Part shown: in pieces, positions 33,472 through 40,324 of the stretch
How positions within the stretch are numbered: the stretch's first letter is position 1
Layout of the letters: each line of letters opens with the position of its first letter
DNA from: an uncultured Clostridia bacterium
Lineage (GTDB): Bacteria > Bacillota > Clostridia > Christensenellales > Borkfalkiaceae
Assembly (NCBI GenBank): GCA_934249265.1
Contig: CAKQKQ010000007.1
Span: forward strand, 1 to 40,885
Reading direction: 5' to 3'
Length of the DNA: 40,885 bases
The notes under the pieces: generated by a model
The model's database searches: none
The model's input: only the letters and a program-made list of their open reading frames with translations
Told to the model about the DNA's origin: nothing
Made by a program: the position numbers and the translations under genes

Positions 33472-34065
33472 ATGTTTGACAACAGTGTTTTGCGTGCAAA
33501 CGCAAGAAAACAATTAGGCAACGAAATATTCGGCAAAACTTGGCTTATGATGGCACTTGCGTGTTTTATTTTTTCGGCGGTTCAAGGGCTCGCCACTGCT
33601 ACCGTCGCCGGCAGTATTATAGTTTTAGGTCCGCTATCATACGGTTTTAGCCGCATGCTTGTAAAACTTGTTTGCGGAAAAACGGAGATAGATTTTGCGG
33701 ATTTTGTCACGGGTTTTACCGAAAACTTTACGCAGTCGTTACTTCTCGGGCTATTGTCGAGTTTGTTCATCTTTTTGTGGTCGTTGCTTTTTGTAATCCC
33801 GGGGATAATAAAAAGTTATTCTTATTCGATGAGTTTTTTCATTCAACAGCAGTCGGCAAACAAAGATTGGCAATATTGTCTCGACAAAAGCAAAGAATTG
33901 ATGGAAGGCAAAAAAATGCAACTTTTCCTTTTGGATTTAAGTTTTTTAGGATGGTATATTTTGGGTGCGTTGTGTTTAGGTGTTGGCATGTTGTTCGTCA
34001 TTCCTTATCATCAAATGGCAAGGGCAAATTTCTATATGAACCTTGTAGCCGACAAAGCGATATAA
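33472..34065 (+). CDS. DUF975-family membrane protein
   Basis: The 197-residue protein has an N-terminal amphipathic segment (SVLRANARKQLGNEIFGKTW) and about four membrane helices, with FVIPGIIKSYSYSMSFFI and CLDKSKELMEGKKMQLF in the middle. These are diagnostic of DUF975, a widespread Firmicutes membrane family of unknown function. ATG 33472 has AAAGGAG at 5 nt; an in-frame TTG at 33445 lacks a ribosome binding site. Confidence 0.88.
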   Translation: MFDNSVLRANARKQLGNEIFGKTWLMMALACFIFSAVQGLATATVAGSIIVLGPLSYGFSRMLVKLVCGKTEIDFADFVTGFTENFTQSLLLGLLSSLFIFLWSLLFVIPGIIKSYSYSMSFFIQQQSANKDWQYCLDKSKELMEGKKMQLFLLDLSFLGWYILGALCLGVGMLFVIPYHQMARANFYMNLVADKAI

Positions 34066-34163
34066 TTTAAGTTTTTTAAAAATTAAAACAACTGATATTT
34101 TATCTTAAATGCACGGCGTTTTGCTTTGATTGTTTAAGCATAAATCTCGGAGAAATTATCGGG

Positions 34164-34187
34164 TTTACAACAAACGGTTGCTGTAAA
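34164..34187. repeat. variant of the palindromic element
   Basis: TTTACAACAA-ACGG-TTGCTGTAAA is an imperfect palindrome whose arms pair over ten positions with one wobble. It shares the AACGGTTGCTGTAAA half with the copy at 6782-6807. Confidence 0.55.
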
Positions 34188-34328
34188 GAAGGAAAAACAC
34201 CGTTTGTTTGACTGATTTAATGTGTCGTTATAGAAGTTAAAAACGATATTTTATACCGTTTAACAAAAATGTTTTATTAAAGAGAAACGAAACAAAAAAT
34301 ACACTAAAGTCTGCATTTGCTTAATCGG

Positions 34329-34364
34329 TATGCGGGCTTTTTGTATTTTTAAAGCCCGCGTATA
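34329..34364. terminator. hairpin in a non-coding stretch
   Basis: TGCGGGCTTT (34331-34340) pairs with AAAGCCCGCG (34351-34360), with a T-rich loop. It lies 270 bp after the DUF975 gene and could end that transcript. No gene is seen in 34066-34643. Confidence 0.5.
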
Positions 34365-34479
34365 AGAATGTTGAAATTTGACGTCGGCGATAGCGGCGAT
34401 TGATAAAAAGTTAATCGTAAAAAAATAACGGCTGTGTTTTGAATTGAGTAAAGAAGCGGAGTGTTTTTTCACAAAAAAA

Positions 34480-34499
34480 ACAGCCGCAAAAGCGACTGT
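34480..34499 (-). terminator. terminator of the DUF4177-like gene
   Basis: Read leftward, ACAGTCGC-TTTT-GCGGCTGT is a stem with one G-T wobble followed by eight T. It lies about 145 bp past the stop codon of the gene at 34644-34865. Confidence 0.8.
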
Positions 34500-34643
34500 T
34501 AAAATTTGTATTTACGCAAATATTTATGCATTTGTTTACAATAAAAAATAGACTTACGTAAACAAGCGACGTAAATTTTAAACGCGGTATTTAGTTGTAT
34601 AAACGATGCGTTTTCGCATAAAAATTGCGTTTTTTACTTTGTC

Positions 34644-34865
34644 TTATGCTTCTTTGCAGAAAATAAACGCTTGATAAGTTTCGTCTCTGAATTTAAATTT
34701 GCCAACGTTTCTCTTTACCGAAAAAGGAGTTGCGGAAACAAATTCCCATCCTGCGGCTGCTTCTTGATTGATTACGTCGAAATAATTTTCGATGGCAGTA
34801 GTAGCGTTTGAATTTTTGCTTATTACCACAGAATATGAAACAGGAACAACTTTATAAACTTTCAT
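34644..34865 (-). CDS. DUF4177-like small protein
   Basis: The 73-residue protein has the pattern of DUF4177: a beta strand YKVVPVSYSV, then a helix leading to INQEAAAGWEFVSATPFSV, and a last strand ending FIFCKEA. The GWEFVS segment is the family hallmark. GGGAGG precedes the ATG. Function is unknown in the family. It stands alone. Confidence 0.82.
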   Translation of the reverse strand: MKVYKVVPVSYSVVISKNSNATTAIENYFDVINQEAAAGWEFVSATPFSVKRNVGKFKFRDETYQAFIFCKEA

Positions 34866-35056
34866 AAAAAACCTCCCATATGCCCGAATAATGTGTTCAG
34901 TTGTTATTATAACACAATAAAATCAACTTGAAAAGAGGAAAAAGCAAAATAATTTATTTATTTTTATGTTTTTTTTGATTTTTGCCTATTTTTAGACAAA
35001 AACGACTTAAAAAACGAAAAAAATAATATTAAAACAAGTTTTGTAAAAGCCAACTA

Positions 35057-35085
35057 TTGACAAACATTTTATAAAATGATAGAAT
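35057..35085 (+). promoter_or_regulatory. sigma-A promoter upstream of the tRNA-Arg(CCT) locus
   Basis: TTGACA (35057-35062) and TAGAAT (35080-35085) are 17 bp apart. Transcription from here would cover the half-tRNA at 35242 and the full tRNA at 35462 in one precursor. I see no gene in 34866-35240, which is very AT-rich. Confidence 0.65.
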
Positions 35086-35241
35086 ATTACACGTTGACAA
35101 AAAGCAATTTTATGCAACGTTTGACAAAGTGACGCGCTTAATTTTTTTAAATTTGTCGCACAGCGTTTTACAAAACGATATGGCTGAATTTTTAAAATTT
35201 TCAGTCGATTTTAAAAAATTTTTCATTAAAAACAAATAAAT

Positions 35242-35283
35242 GCTTCCTTAGTTAAATGGATATAACAGTCCCCTCCTAAGGGT
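35242..35283 (+). pseudogene. 5'-half tRNA-Arg(CCT) fragment
   Basis: This segment repeats the first 40 or so bases of the tRNA at 35462 in exact register, 220 bp upstream. The D arm (GTTAAATGGATATAAC) and the anticodon loop and flanks (CCCTCCTAAGG) are identical, and differences lie in the acceptor and outer anticodon stem. One pair of that stem changes on both sides (G-C to C-G). No T arm or matching 3' acceptor (AGGAAGC) follows, so it cannot be a normal tRNA. The next 180 bp contain small hairpins (CGCTT/AAGCG, GGCGAA/TTCGCC) of unknown meaning. Confidence 0.75.
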
Positions 35284-35461
35284 TTGCTATTCCTTATATG
35301 AGCCCTTGAAAACGGGGCAAAACTATGCGATAACCGCTTAAAAGCGTGCGTTTTGGCGATACGGCAGACGGCTAAAATAAAATTTGGTGACCTAAATGGT
35401 TGCCACGGCGAAAAAAGTTCGCCAAAGAGGGTATTGCTATATCCTGTAAAATTTAATATAT

Positions 35462-35536
35462 CTTTCCGTAGTTAAATGGATATAACGGCGCCCTCCTAAG
35501 GCGCAATTTCGGGTTCGACTCCCGGCGGGAAGACCA
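35462..35536 (+). tRNA. tRNA-Arg (anticodon CCT)
   Basis: The 75-nt sequence folds fully: acceptor CTTTCCG with CGGGAAG (one wobble), D arm GTTA/TAAC, anticodon stem GCGCC/GGCGC around loop CTCCTAA with CCT at 35495-35497, T arm TCGGG/CCCGG around TTCGACT, and an encoded CCA at 35534-35536. It reads AGG. This tRNA is a frequent integration site for mobile elements, and the DNA to its right differs in character from the rest of the window. Confidence 0.95.
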
Positions 35537-35575
35537 AAATTTAAGGCTACATTAATCAATGTGGTCTTAATTTTT
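35537..35575 (+). terminator. terminator of tRNA-Arg(CCT)
   Basis: ATTTAAGGCTACATT pairs with AATGTGGTCTTAAT (wobbles allowed) around AATC and ends in five T, directly after the CCA. Confidence 0.8.
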
Positions 35576-35589
35576 CTCAGGAGTTATTT

Positions 35590-36609
35590 ATGAAACAAGA
35601 ATCTAAAAGACACCACTATATCCCTCAATTTATTTTGCGAAATTTCCAAGACGAAAACTCGCAGGTATCATACTGGGATATTGAAAACAGTAAACTAGAA
35701 AAACGCAATACTAGAAGCGTGTTTATGAACATGAATATGTATCGTGATGAAATAAACCACCAGGACAACCCAACTAGTATAGAAAGTACTCTTGCTGTTT
35801 TTGAACAAGAAATTGCGGAACTTATAAAGGGGAAATTTTTAACCAGTAACGAAGTTGTAATTACCCGTGAGGAACTTGAAAAGTTAAGAATTTTCTTATC
35901 TCTACTGTCTTTTCGTTCTAATTCTAGAATGGAACAATATCGTAATAAAAATTTTAACGCAAGCACTCGTAAAATTCTAGATAACTACTCGCCTGAAGGG
36001 TTTGAAGATCTATGGAAACGCGAAGTTGAAGAACTGGCAAAATGTCGTTCCTACGCAGACGTGGAATCAAGCGAAGTTGTTGACTCTATTATCAAAACCG
36101 ATTTTTTTAACGACTTAAAAGGCATGTACATGACTCTTGTTGATGCACGTGGCGGAGAATTCCTTTTAACGGACATTTATCCAACTTTAGAAATTTTTCC
36201 CGTACAACCTGGTATAAATTTGCATATGCATTGCTTTTATCCATTATCGCCAACAAGAATGCTCATATTAAACCACGTTATGTTTAAGGGAGAAGTTAAT
36301 AGTCCTTTGTTTGAACAAATCAAATCCTTCTCAAAAATATCTGGCGATATGATTATACCGCCTAAAAGCAAGCGTGCGATGGCGACGGCTTTTCTTCCTA
36401 GTGACACATACACCTATAGGGTGAGAAAAATTTACCAAGACGACGTTGAGTACATAAATGCCTTATTTCTCAACGAGGCTCGTGTAGGGGTTATGTTTAG
36501 GGATGAAGAACGCATTGCTGATTCAATCTACGCTTTTAATAGGCGTGGCGATATTAAACAAAACTATCACTTATTAGAAGACGAACTTTTTGAAGAAGAA
36601 AGCGAATAA
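35590..36609 (+). CDS. DUF4238-like protein
   Basis: The 339-residue protein opens with KRHHYIPQFILRNFQDENSQ, the DUF4238 signature (HHYIPQF-L-NF). A largely helical body follows, with FLTSNEVVITREELEKLRIF, a central segment RGGEFLLTDIYPTLEIFP and LHMHCFYPLSPTRMLIL, and an acidic C-terminus. DUF4238 proteins are scattered across bacteria, often in variable regions; no activity is established to my knowledge. AGGAG lies 6 nt before the ATG. The gene is directly downstream of the tRNA terminator and has its own terminator. Codon choice (CTAGAA, ACTCGT) differs from the core genes, suggesting transfer. Confidence 0.85.
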   Translation: MKQESKRHHYIPQFILRNFQDENSQVSYWDIENSKLEKRNTRSVFMNMNMYRDEINHQDNPTSIESTLAVFEQEIAELIKGKFLTSNEVVITREELEKLRIFLSLLSFRSNSRMEQYRNKNFNASTRKILDNYSPEGFEDLWKREVEELAKCRSYADVESSEVVDSIIKTDFFNDLKGMYMTLVDARGGEFLLTDIYPTLEIFPVQPGINLHMHCFYPLSPTRMLILNHVMFKGEVNSPLFEQIKSFSKISGDMIIPPKSKRAMATAFLPSDTYTYRVRKIYQDDVEYINALFLNEARVGVMFRDEERIADSIYAFNRRGDIKQNYHLLEDELFEEESE

Positions 36610-36611
36610 AT

Positions 36612-36637
36612 AAAACGACCGATTTCTCGGTCGTTTT
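36612..36637 (+). terminator. terminator of the DUF4238-like gene
   Basis: AAAACGACCGA (36612-36622) pairs with TCGGTCGTTTT (36627-36637) and is followed by a T run. The stem sequence is nearly that of the leftward terminator at 36896-36939. Confidence 0.9.
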
Positions 36638-36655
36638 TGCATTGTAGCGCATTGT

Positions 36656-36814
36656 TTATTCTTCCTTAAATTTGGTCAGCATTCGCAGGTGCGCTTGCCT
36701 GTAGTATTTGCGGAAGGTTGCCCACGGTAGCCTTGTATCCTGCGAGAAGGCGATTATCACACCTATCAGTTCGGATTTGTCTTTCGCATCAGTAATTGCC
36801 TTTTCATAATCCAT
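36656..36814 (-). CDS. small protein, 52 residues
   Basis: A leftward frame of 52 codons, MDYEKAITDAKDKSELIGVI then IAFSQDTRLPWATFRKYYRQ and AHLRMLTKFKEE, looks like a compact helical protein with a basic second half. GGAG lies 18 nt before its ATG. At normal distance from that ribosome binding site is instead a two-codon ORF (ATG AAT TAA) that ends one base before the ATG used here. Translation may therefore depend on re-initiation. It is the last gene of the leftward island cluster. I do not recognise the family; a role with the mobile element is possible. Confidence 0.55.
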   Translation of the reverse strand: MDYEKAITDAKDKSELIGVIIAFSQDTRLPWATFRKYYRQAHLRMLTKFKEE

Positions 36815-36895
36815 TTTAATTCATACTGTTTGCTCCTTGTTTTTGGTAAACAAACAATACCGTAAACAGCAATCAAAGTCCAGCCTAACCCACCG

Positions 36896-36939
36896 AAAAA
36901 GCAAAGAAATACGACCGAAATTTCGGTCGCATTTTGCTT
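36896..36939 (-). terminator. terminator after the 92-residue gene
   Basis: CGACCGAAA and TTTCGGTCG (36912-36929) form a perfect palindrome. The stem extends outward (AAAAGCAAA with TTTGCTTTT, interrupted). Read leftward it ends in a T run. Confidence 0.8.
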
Positions 36940-37218
36940 TTATTGTAATAATTCCGCTATTATTTTTTCATATTCTTCATCACCGAAAAGTAATCGGTCT
37001 TCAGTGTGTAAAGTCAAACTATTGTATTTTATTAATTTTTCGGCTACGATAAATAAACGTTCTAAATAAGCAAAACTCCTAATTATTAGGAATAATTTCA
37101 AACAATCGGTTGCTGTTACGTCACGCGTTATTATACCGTGTAATAGGATATTCGTTAAATGAGCTTCTCTATTATTTTGAGGCCAATCTTGAGGCTTTTT
37201 AATAGTTGAAATTTTCAT
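36940..37218 (-). CDS. hypothetical protein, 92 residues
   Basis: This small helical protein has a hydrophobic, aromatic middle (ATDCLKLFLIIRSFAYLERL, FIVAEKLIKY) and an acidic end (EDRLLFGDEEYEKIIAELLQ). I do not recognise it. It starts 3 nt after the stop of the zinc-finger/HNH-like gene, so the two are translated as a pair and probably act together. No strong ribosome binding site is seen, consistent with coupling. A terminator follows at its stop codon. Confidence 0.72.
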   Translation of the reverse strand: MKISTIKKPQDWPQNNREAHLTNILLHGIITRDVTATDCLKLFLIIRSFAYLERLFIVAEKLIKYNSLTLHTEDRLLFGDEEYEKIIAELLQ

Positions 37219-37221
37219 GTT

Positions 37222-38235
37222 TTAGTCATTTTTTAAATAATTGTTATATTTTTTAAAATTTTTTATCTGTTTACAAGCGCTGCCACTAATACTTGCCAGG
37301 TCGGTTGTGGTATACAGTTTTACTAGTTTTTTGTCTTTTTTGATTTTTTCTTGCAATATCGGATTTATATAAAATTGCTCATCGTAGACAATCAGTGATA
37401 CAAATAAAAAGTGTAATTTTTCTTCTTGGGTAAGCGCATTAAATTGCTCAACAATTGGTTTCACGAAATTTTGGTGTTTCCTTTCAATGTAAAACATAAC
37501 GCGCGTTTTTCCATTGTGAGGAAGTATCATCAAATAAAAGTATTTTACCAAATCGGTTGTTGCAAAATCTTTGGGGTTGAAAAGCTGATTGCCGTTTAAA
37601 TCGTACTGATAGGCAATAATTGTTTGCGTAGCAATACCGACTTCATAATCTAGAAGTTCGTTGTATAAAACATCAAAGGTAAAAGACGTAGATTTGCGCG
37701 ATTTTTTCAAGTTGTTAACATATTGAAAATGTTCTTGAATATCAATTTCAAAGGCTGTAGGTAGCCCTAAATCATGTATTCTTTGTAGTTCTTCGTGGTA
37801 TACAGCCTCTCTAAATTTTAGGGACTTAACCTTGCTGTAAATATGGGCTAAATGTGTTTTTAGCGCCATTTCGATTAAAACGCTGTTCTTTTTGTCGTTG
37901 GGCAATGTTTCAAAATTAAGAATAGCGTCAGGATTCTCATAATTTGAGAACTGCTTTTTATCGCAATCTCTACAAATTAGGCGGAACGTAAACGCATTTT
38001 TAACGCCCTTTTTTGTTTGAATAAAATCGCTTGTCTTATCAAATAACGATTGACCATAGCAAACCATACCTTTTTCGGCGATGCCTTTCAAAATAAATTG
38101 CGGTACGATATGTGAGTAGCATATAGGGGCCTCCTTTTTACCTCATAATACACAATGGTCTGGCTTTGATGCCTCTTCGACGATATTAAATAATTCAGCA
38201 ACATCTTTTTTAAGTTGTATGTCTTTTTGTTTCAT
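37222..38235 (-). CDS. zinc-finger/HNH-like protein interrupted by an in-frame TGA
   Basis: One frame runs from ATG 38235 to 37222 (337 residues) broken only by TGA at 38145-38143. Before it the frame encodes 30 residues ending PDHCVL; after it come GKKEAPICYSHIVPQFILKG, then TFRLICRDCDKKQFSNYENP, and a helical body to the end. CVL-x-GK with a following Cys-x-Ser-His-Ile-Val-Pro, and a later CRDC, reads as a split zinc finger or HNH-like core in which TGA replaces the second Cys of a Cys-x2-Cys pair. Downstream of the TGA no ATG precedes the conserved SHIVPQF; AAGGAGG followed by ATA (38124) or a TTG at 38091 are the only options. The first ATG lies 11 nt after the HNH gene stop. It is either a nonsense mutant or a recoded gene. 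Confidence 0.75.
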
Positions 38236-38246
38236 TTGAATCGGTT

Positions 38247-38984
38247 TTATAAATGTATATTGTACATCAGCCTGTCTTCACGACCGTTATCATATAAAAA
38301 GGCTTTTTGGTCGTAATTAAAGATGGGTTTTGCTTTATGTATTATACGGTGATGGTCAGGACAGACTATCATCACGTTTTTCGCGTCATTGTTGGCGGTG
38401 AGGGAGAAGGGTTGAATGTGATGCGCTTCACTTACGTCAACGCCATACATTTCAATTGCTCGTGCTCCACATATTTGGCAACGGAATTCATACAGTCCTT
38501 TAAGCGATTGTTGAATTTTAGGGTCGAATACGCGGTTCTTGGATTCTTTTATCGTCTTAATAATATGAGCCGTGCTGTCCTTGCCGTTTATTATTGCCTC
38601 TAATTCGTCTTCGGAGCACCCGTGGATAATTTTCCGCGCTTGCTGTCTTTCGTGCTCCTCAATGGTTATTACTTCGTTATCGGCTAAAATAGACTGAACA
38701 ATTTTAGTTAACTCTTCAAAAGTGTAGTGTTTTAAGCCGTTGTGAAAGGTTTCAACTACTGCGTTAGGCATCCTTTTATTGAAACCAACGCGGTGGCTAC
38801 CTGTTAATGGGTCAAACTCATCACGACGGAGCTTTAGGTAATGATTATCTTTGCCAAATTTTAAGGATAAATCGCTAAAGGCCTCGGTTAACGTAGAATA
38901 ACCAAGCGCTTTCATTGCATCCCTATCAAATTTTGAAAAATAATACGCCAATATCGTGGCTTTTCTATTATTGTCGGTAAGCAC
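38247..38984 (-). CDS. HNH endonuclease
   Basis: The 245-residue protein ends in an HNH domain: CQICGARAIEMYGVDVSEAH, HIQPFS, NDAKNVMIVCPDHHRIIH, with the Cys pair of the zinc site and the His-His-Asn-His metal site visible. The N-terminal 150 residues contain a helical segment (TEAFSDLSLKFGKDNHYLKL) and an RRDEFDPLTGSHRVG stretch that may recognise DNA. It starts at GTG 38984, preceded by AAGGAGAAAGG. It follows the C5-cytosine methyltransferase in the same direction, 119 bp downstream, so it is likely a nuclease of the same restriction-modification cluster. Confidence 0.9.
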   Translation of the reverse strand: MLTDNNRKATILAYYFSKFDRDAMKALGYSTLTEAFSDLSLKFGKDNHYLKLRRDEFDPLTGSHRVGFNKRMPNAVVETFHNGLKHYTFEELTKIVQSILADNEVITIEEHERQQARKIIHGCSEDELEAIINGKDSTAHIIKTIKESKNRVFDPKIQQSLKGLYEFRCQICGARAIEMYGVDVSEAHHIQPFSLTANNDAKNVMIVCPDHHRIIHKAKPIFNYDQKAFLYDNGREDRLMYNIHL

Positions 38985-39103
38985 AACCTTTCTCCTTAAT
39001 TATTCGTGTTTTACTTGGATTTCGTTATAGTCATACCTGTTTTGTTTGTGACCAATAGTTTGGATTGTTTTCCAATATTTAAGCCAGTATTTCTTTTATA
39101 AGT

Positions 39104-40276
39104 TCAGTTTTTTTGACCAAACAACTGTTTCGCCATATATTCAATTACTTTTACGTTAACAGCATTCCCGAATTGTTTATAGGCTTGGTGGTCGTTAGGG
39201 TTACATATAAACGTGTCGGGGAAACTTTGTAGGCGAGCGGCCTCCCTGGGGGTAAGCCTACGTTTAACTGTACCAATAATCGGTATCTGAACCATTGCTA
39301 CAAGAGCGGGGAATACGCTAGGTCTTTTTACGCGTACGCCACTTGGTCTAAACTGAATCAATGCATCCCAAACGGAAGAGCAATCTTTACCACATTGCCA
39401 TTCGAATTTTTGTTCGGTCATGGTAAAGTCTTTTAAGTAATCCCATTTCTTAAGCCATTGGTCAATAAAGTCTTTATTGTTTAAGTAAAGCGCACGGCTT
39501 TTTCTAATAAATTCTTCTTTCCATTTTGGGTAGCCTAAACCTTCATACTGATAAGTTTTTCCAAATTCATCCGACCATATAGGAAAGCCTATTACTTTTT
39601 CTTTTATGCCTTTTATGAACTCATCCCAGCAGGTTAACACTTTCTCTTCGTGTTCGGTGATGTAGTATTTAGCGTCAACGGGGCCTTCTTCAATAATACC
39701 AGATTCCAAGAAGTTGATTTTATCTTTTTCTGTGTGTGGTAATTCAACCTTTATTTCTGTTACGCCAAGTGTTTCGTGAATACCTAGTATTACAACTCTT
39801 TCGCGTATTTGTGGAATGCCTAACTGGTGTGGACTAATAATTATAGGTTCTTCTGTAATGACATATCCTAGTTCTTTTAAACTATTTTTAATTACACGCC
39901 AAGTATTGCCGTTATCGTGCGCTGCCAGGTTTCTAACATTTTCAAGAATAAAGTAAGGCGTTTTGTGATACCTTAGTATTCTTATAATTTCAAAGAAAAG
40001 CGTACCACGCGTTTCATCCTCAAATCCCTTTTGATGGCCTGCTTTCGAAAATGCTTGACAAGGGAAGCCTGCACAAAGGATATCGTGTTTTGGAATCATC
40101 TCAGCAGCGACGTCACGGATGTTTATTCCGGAATCTATGTTATAATTTAACGTATATGTCTCAATCGCATATTTGTCTATTTCTGATGCAAATACGCATT
40201 CTCCACCTAAATTGCTTAACGCTTGGTGAAATCCTCCTATTCCTGAAAATAGATCTATAAATTTAAATTTGGTCAT
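39104..40276 (-). CDS. DNA (cytosine-5)-methyltransferase
   Basis: The 390-residue enzyme has the motifs of C5-cytosine methyltransferases in order: I FIDLFSGIGGFHQAL, IV GFPCQAFSKAGHQKGF with the catalytic Cys, VI ENVRNLAAHD, VIII QIRERVVILG, IX RRLTPREAARLQSFPD and X YKQFGNAVNVKVIEYMA. The target-recognition region lies between VIII and IX (about 200-330); the site methylated cannot be read from it. ATG 40276 has GGAGG at 6 nt; the in-frame TTG 18 nt earlier is unlikely. It lies 48 bp downstream of the probable restriction gene and protects DNA from it. Confidence 0.95.
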   Translation of the reverse strand: MTKFKFIDLFSGIGGFHQALSNLGGECVFASEIDKYAIETYTLNYNIDSGINIRDVAAEMIPKHDILCAGFPCQAFSKAGHQKGFEDETRGTLFFEIIRILRYHKTPYFILENVRNLAAHDNGNTWRVIKNSLKELGYVITEEPIIISPHQLGIPQIRERVVILGIHETLGVTEIKVELPHTEKDKINFLESGIIEEGPVDAKYYITEHEEKVLTCWDEFIKGIKEKVIGFPIWSDEFGKTYQYEGLGYPKWKEEFIRKSRALYLNNKDFIDQWLKKWDYLKDFTMTEQKFEWQCGKDCSSVWDALIQFRPSGVRVKRPSVFPALVAMVQIPIIGTVKRRLTPREAARLQSFPDTFICNPNDHQAYKQFGNAVNVKVIEYMAKQLFGQKN

Positions 40277-40324
40277 TATTACCTCCGCTACCAAAATAGC
40301 GTAAATATTTTTACAAGTCCAGAA

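Noticed and set aside
35282..35461. Group I intron or known riboswitch between the half-tRNA and the full tRNA.
   Set aside because: Group I introns do occur in tRNA-Arg(CCU), but I could not find the conserved P/Q/R/S core, and the downstream exon is a complete tRNA rather than a 3' half. No known riboswitch signature was seen.
36815..36936. A leftward frame with a membrane-like segment (SVVFLCFFGGLGWTLIAVYG), open for about 50 codons.
   Set aside because: It has no ATG, GTG or TTG start and no ribosome binding site, runs through the terminator palindrome, and overlaps the better-supported 52-residue gene.
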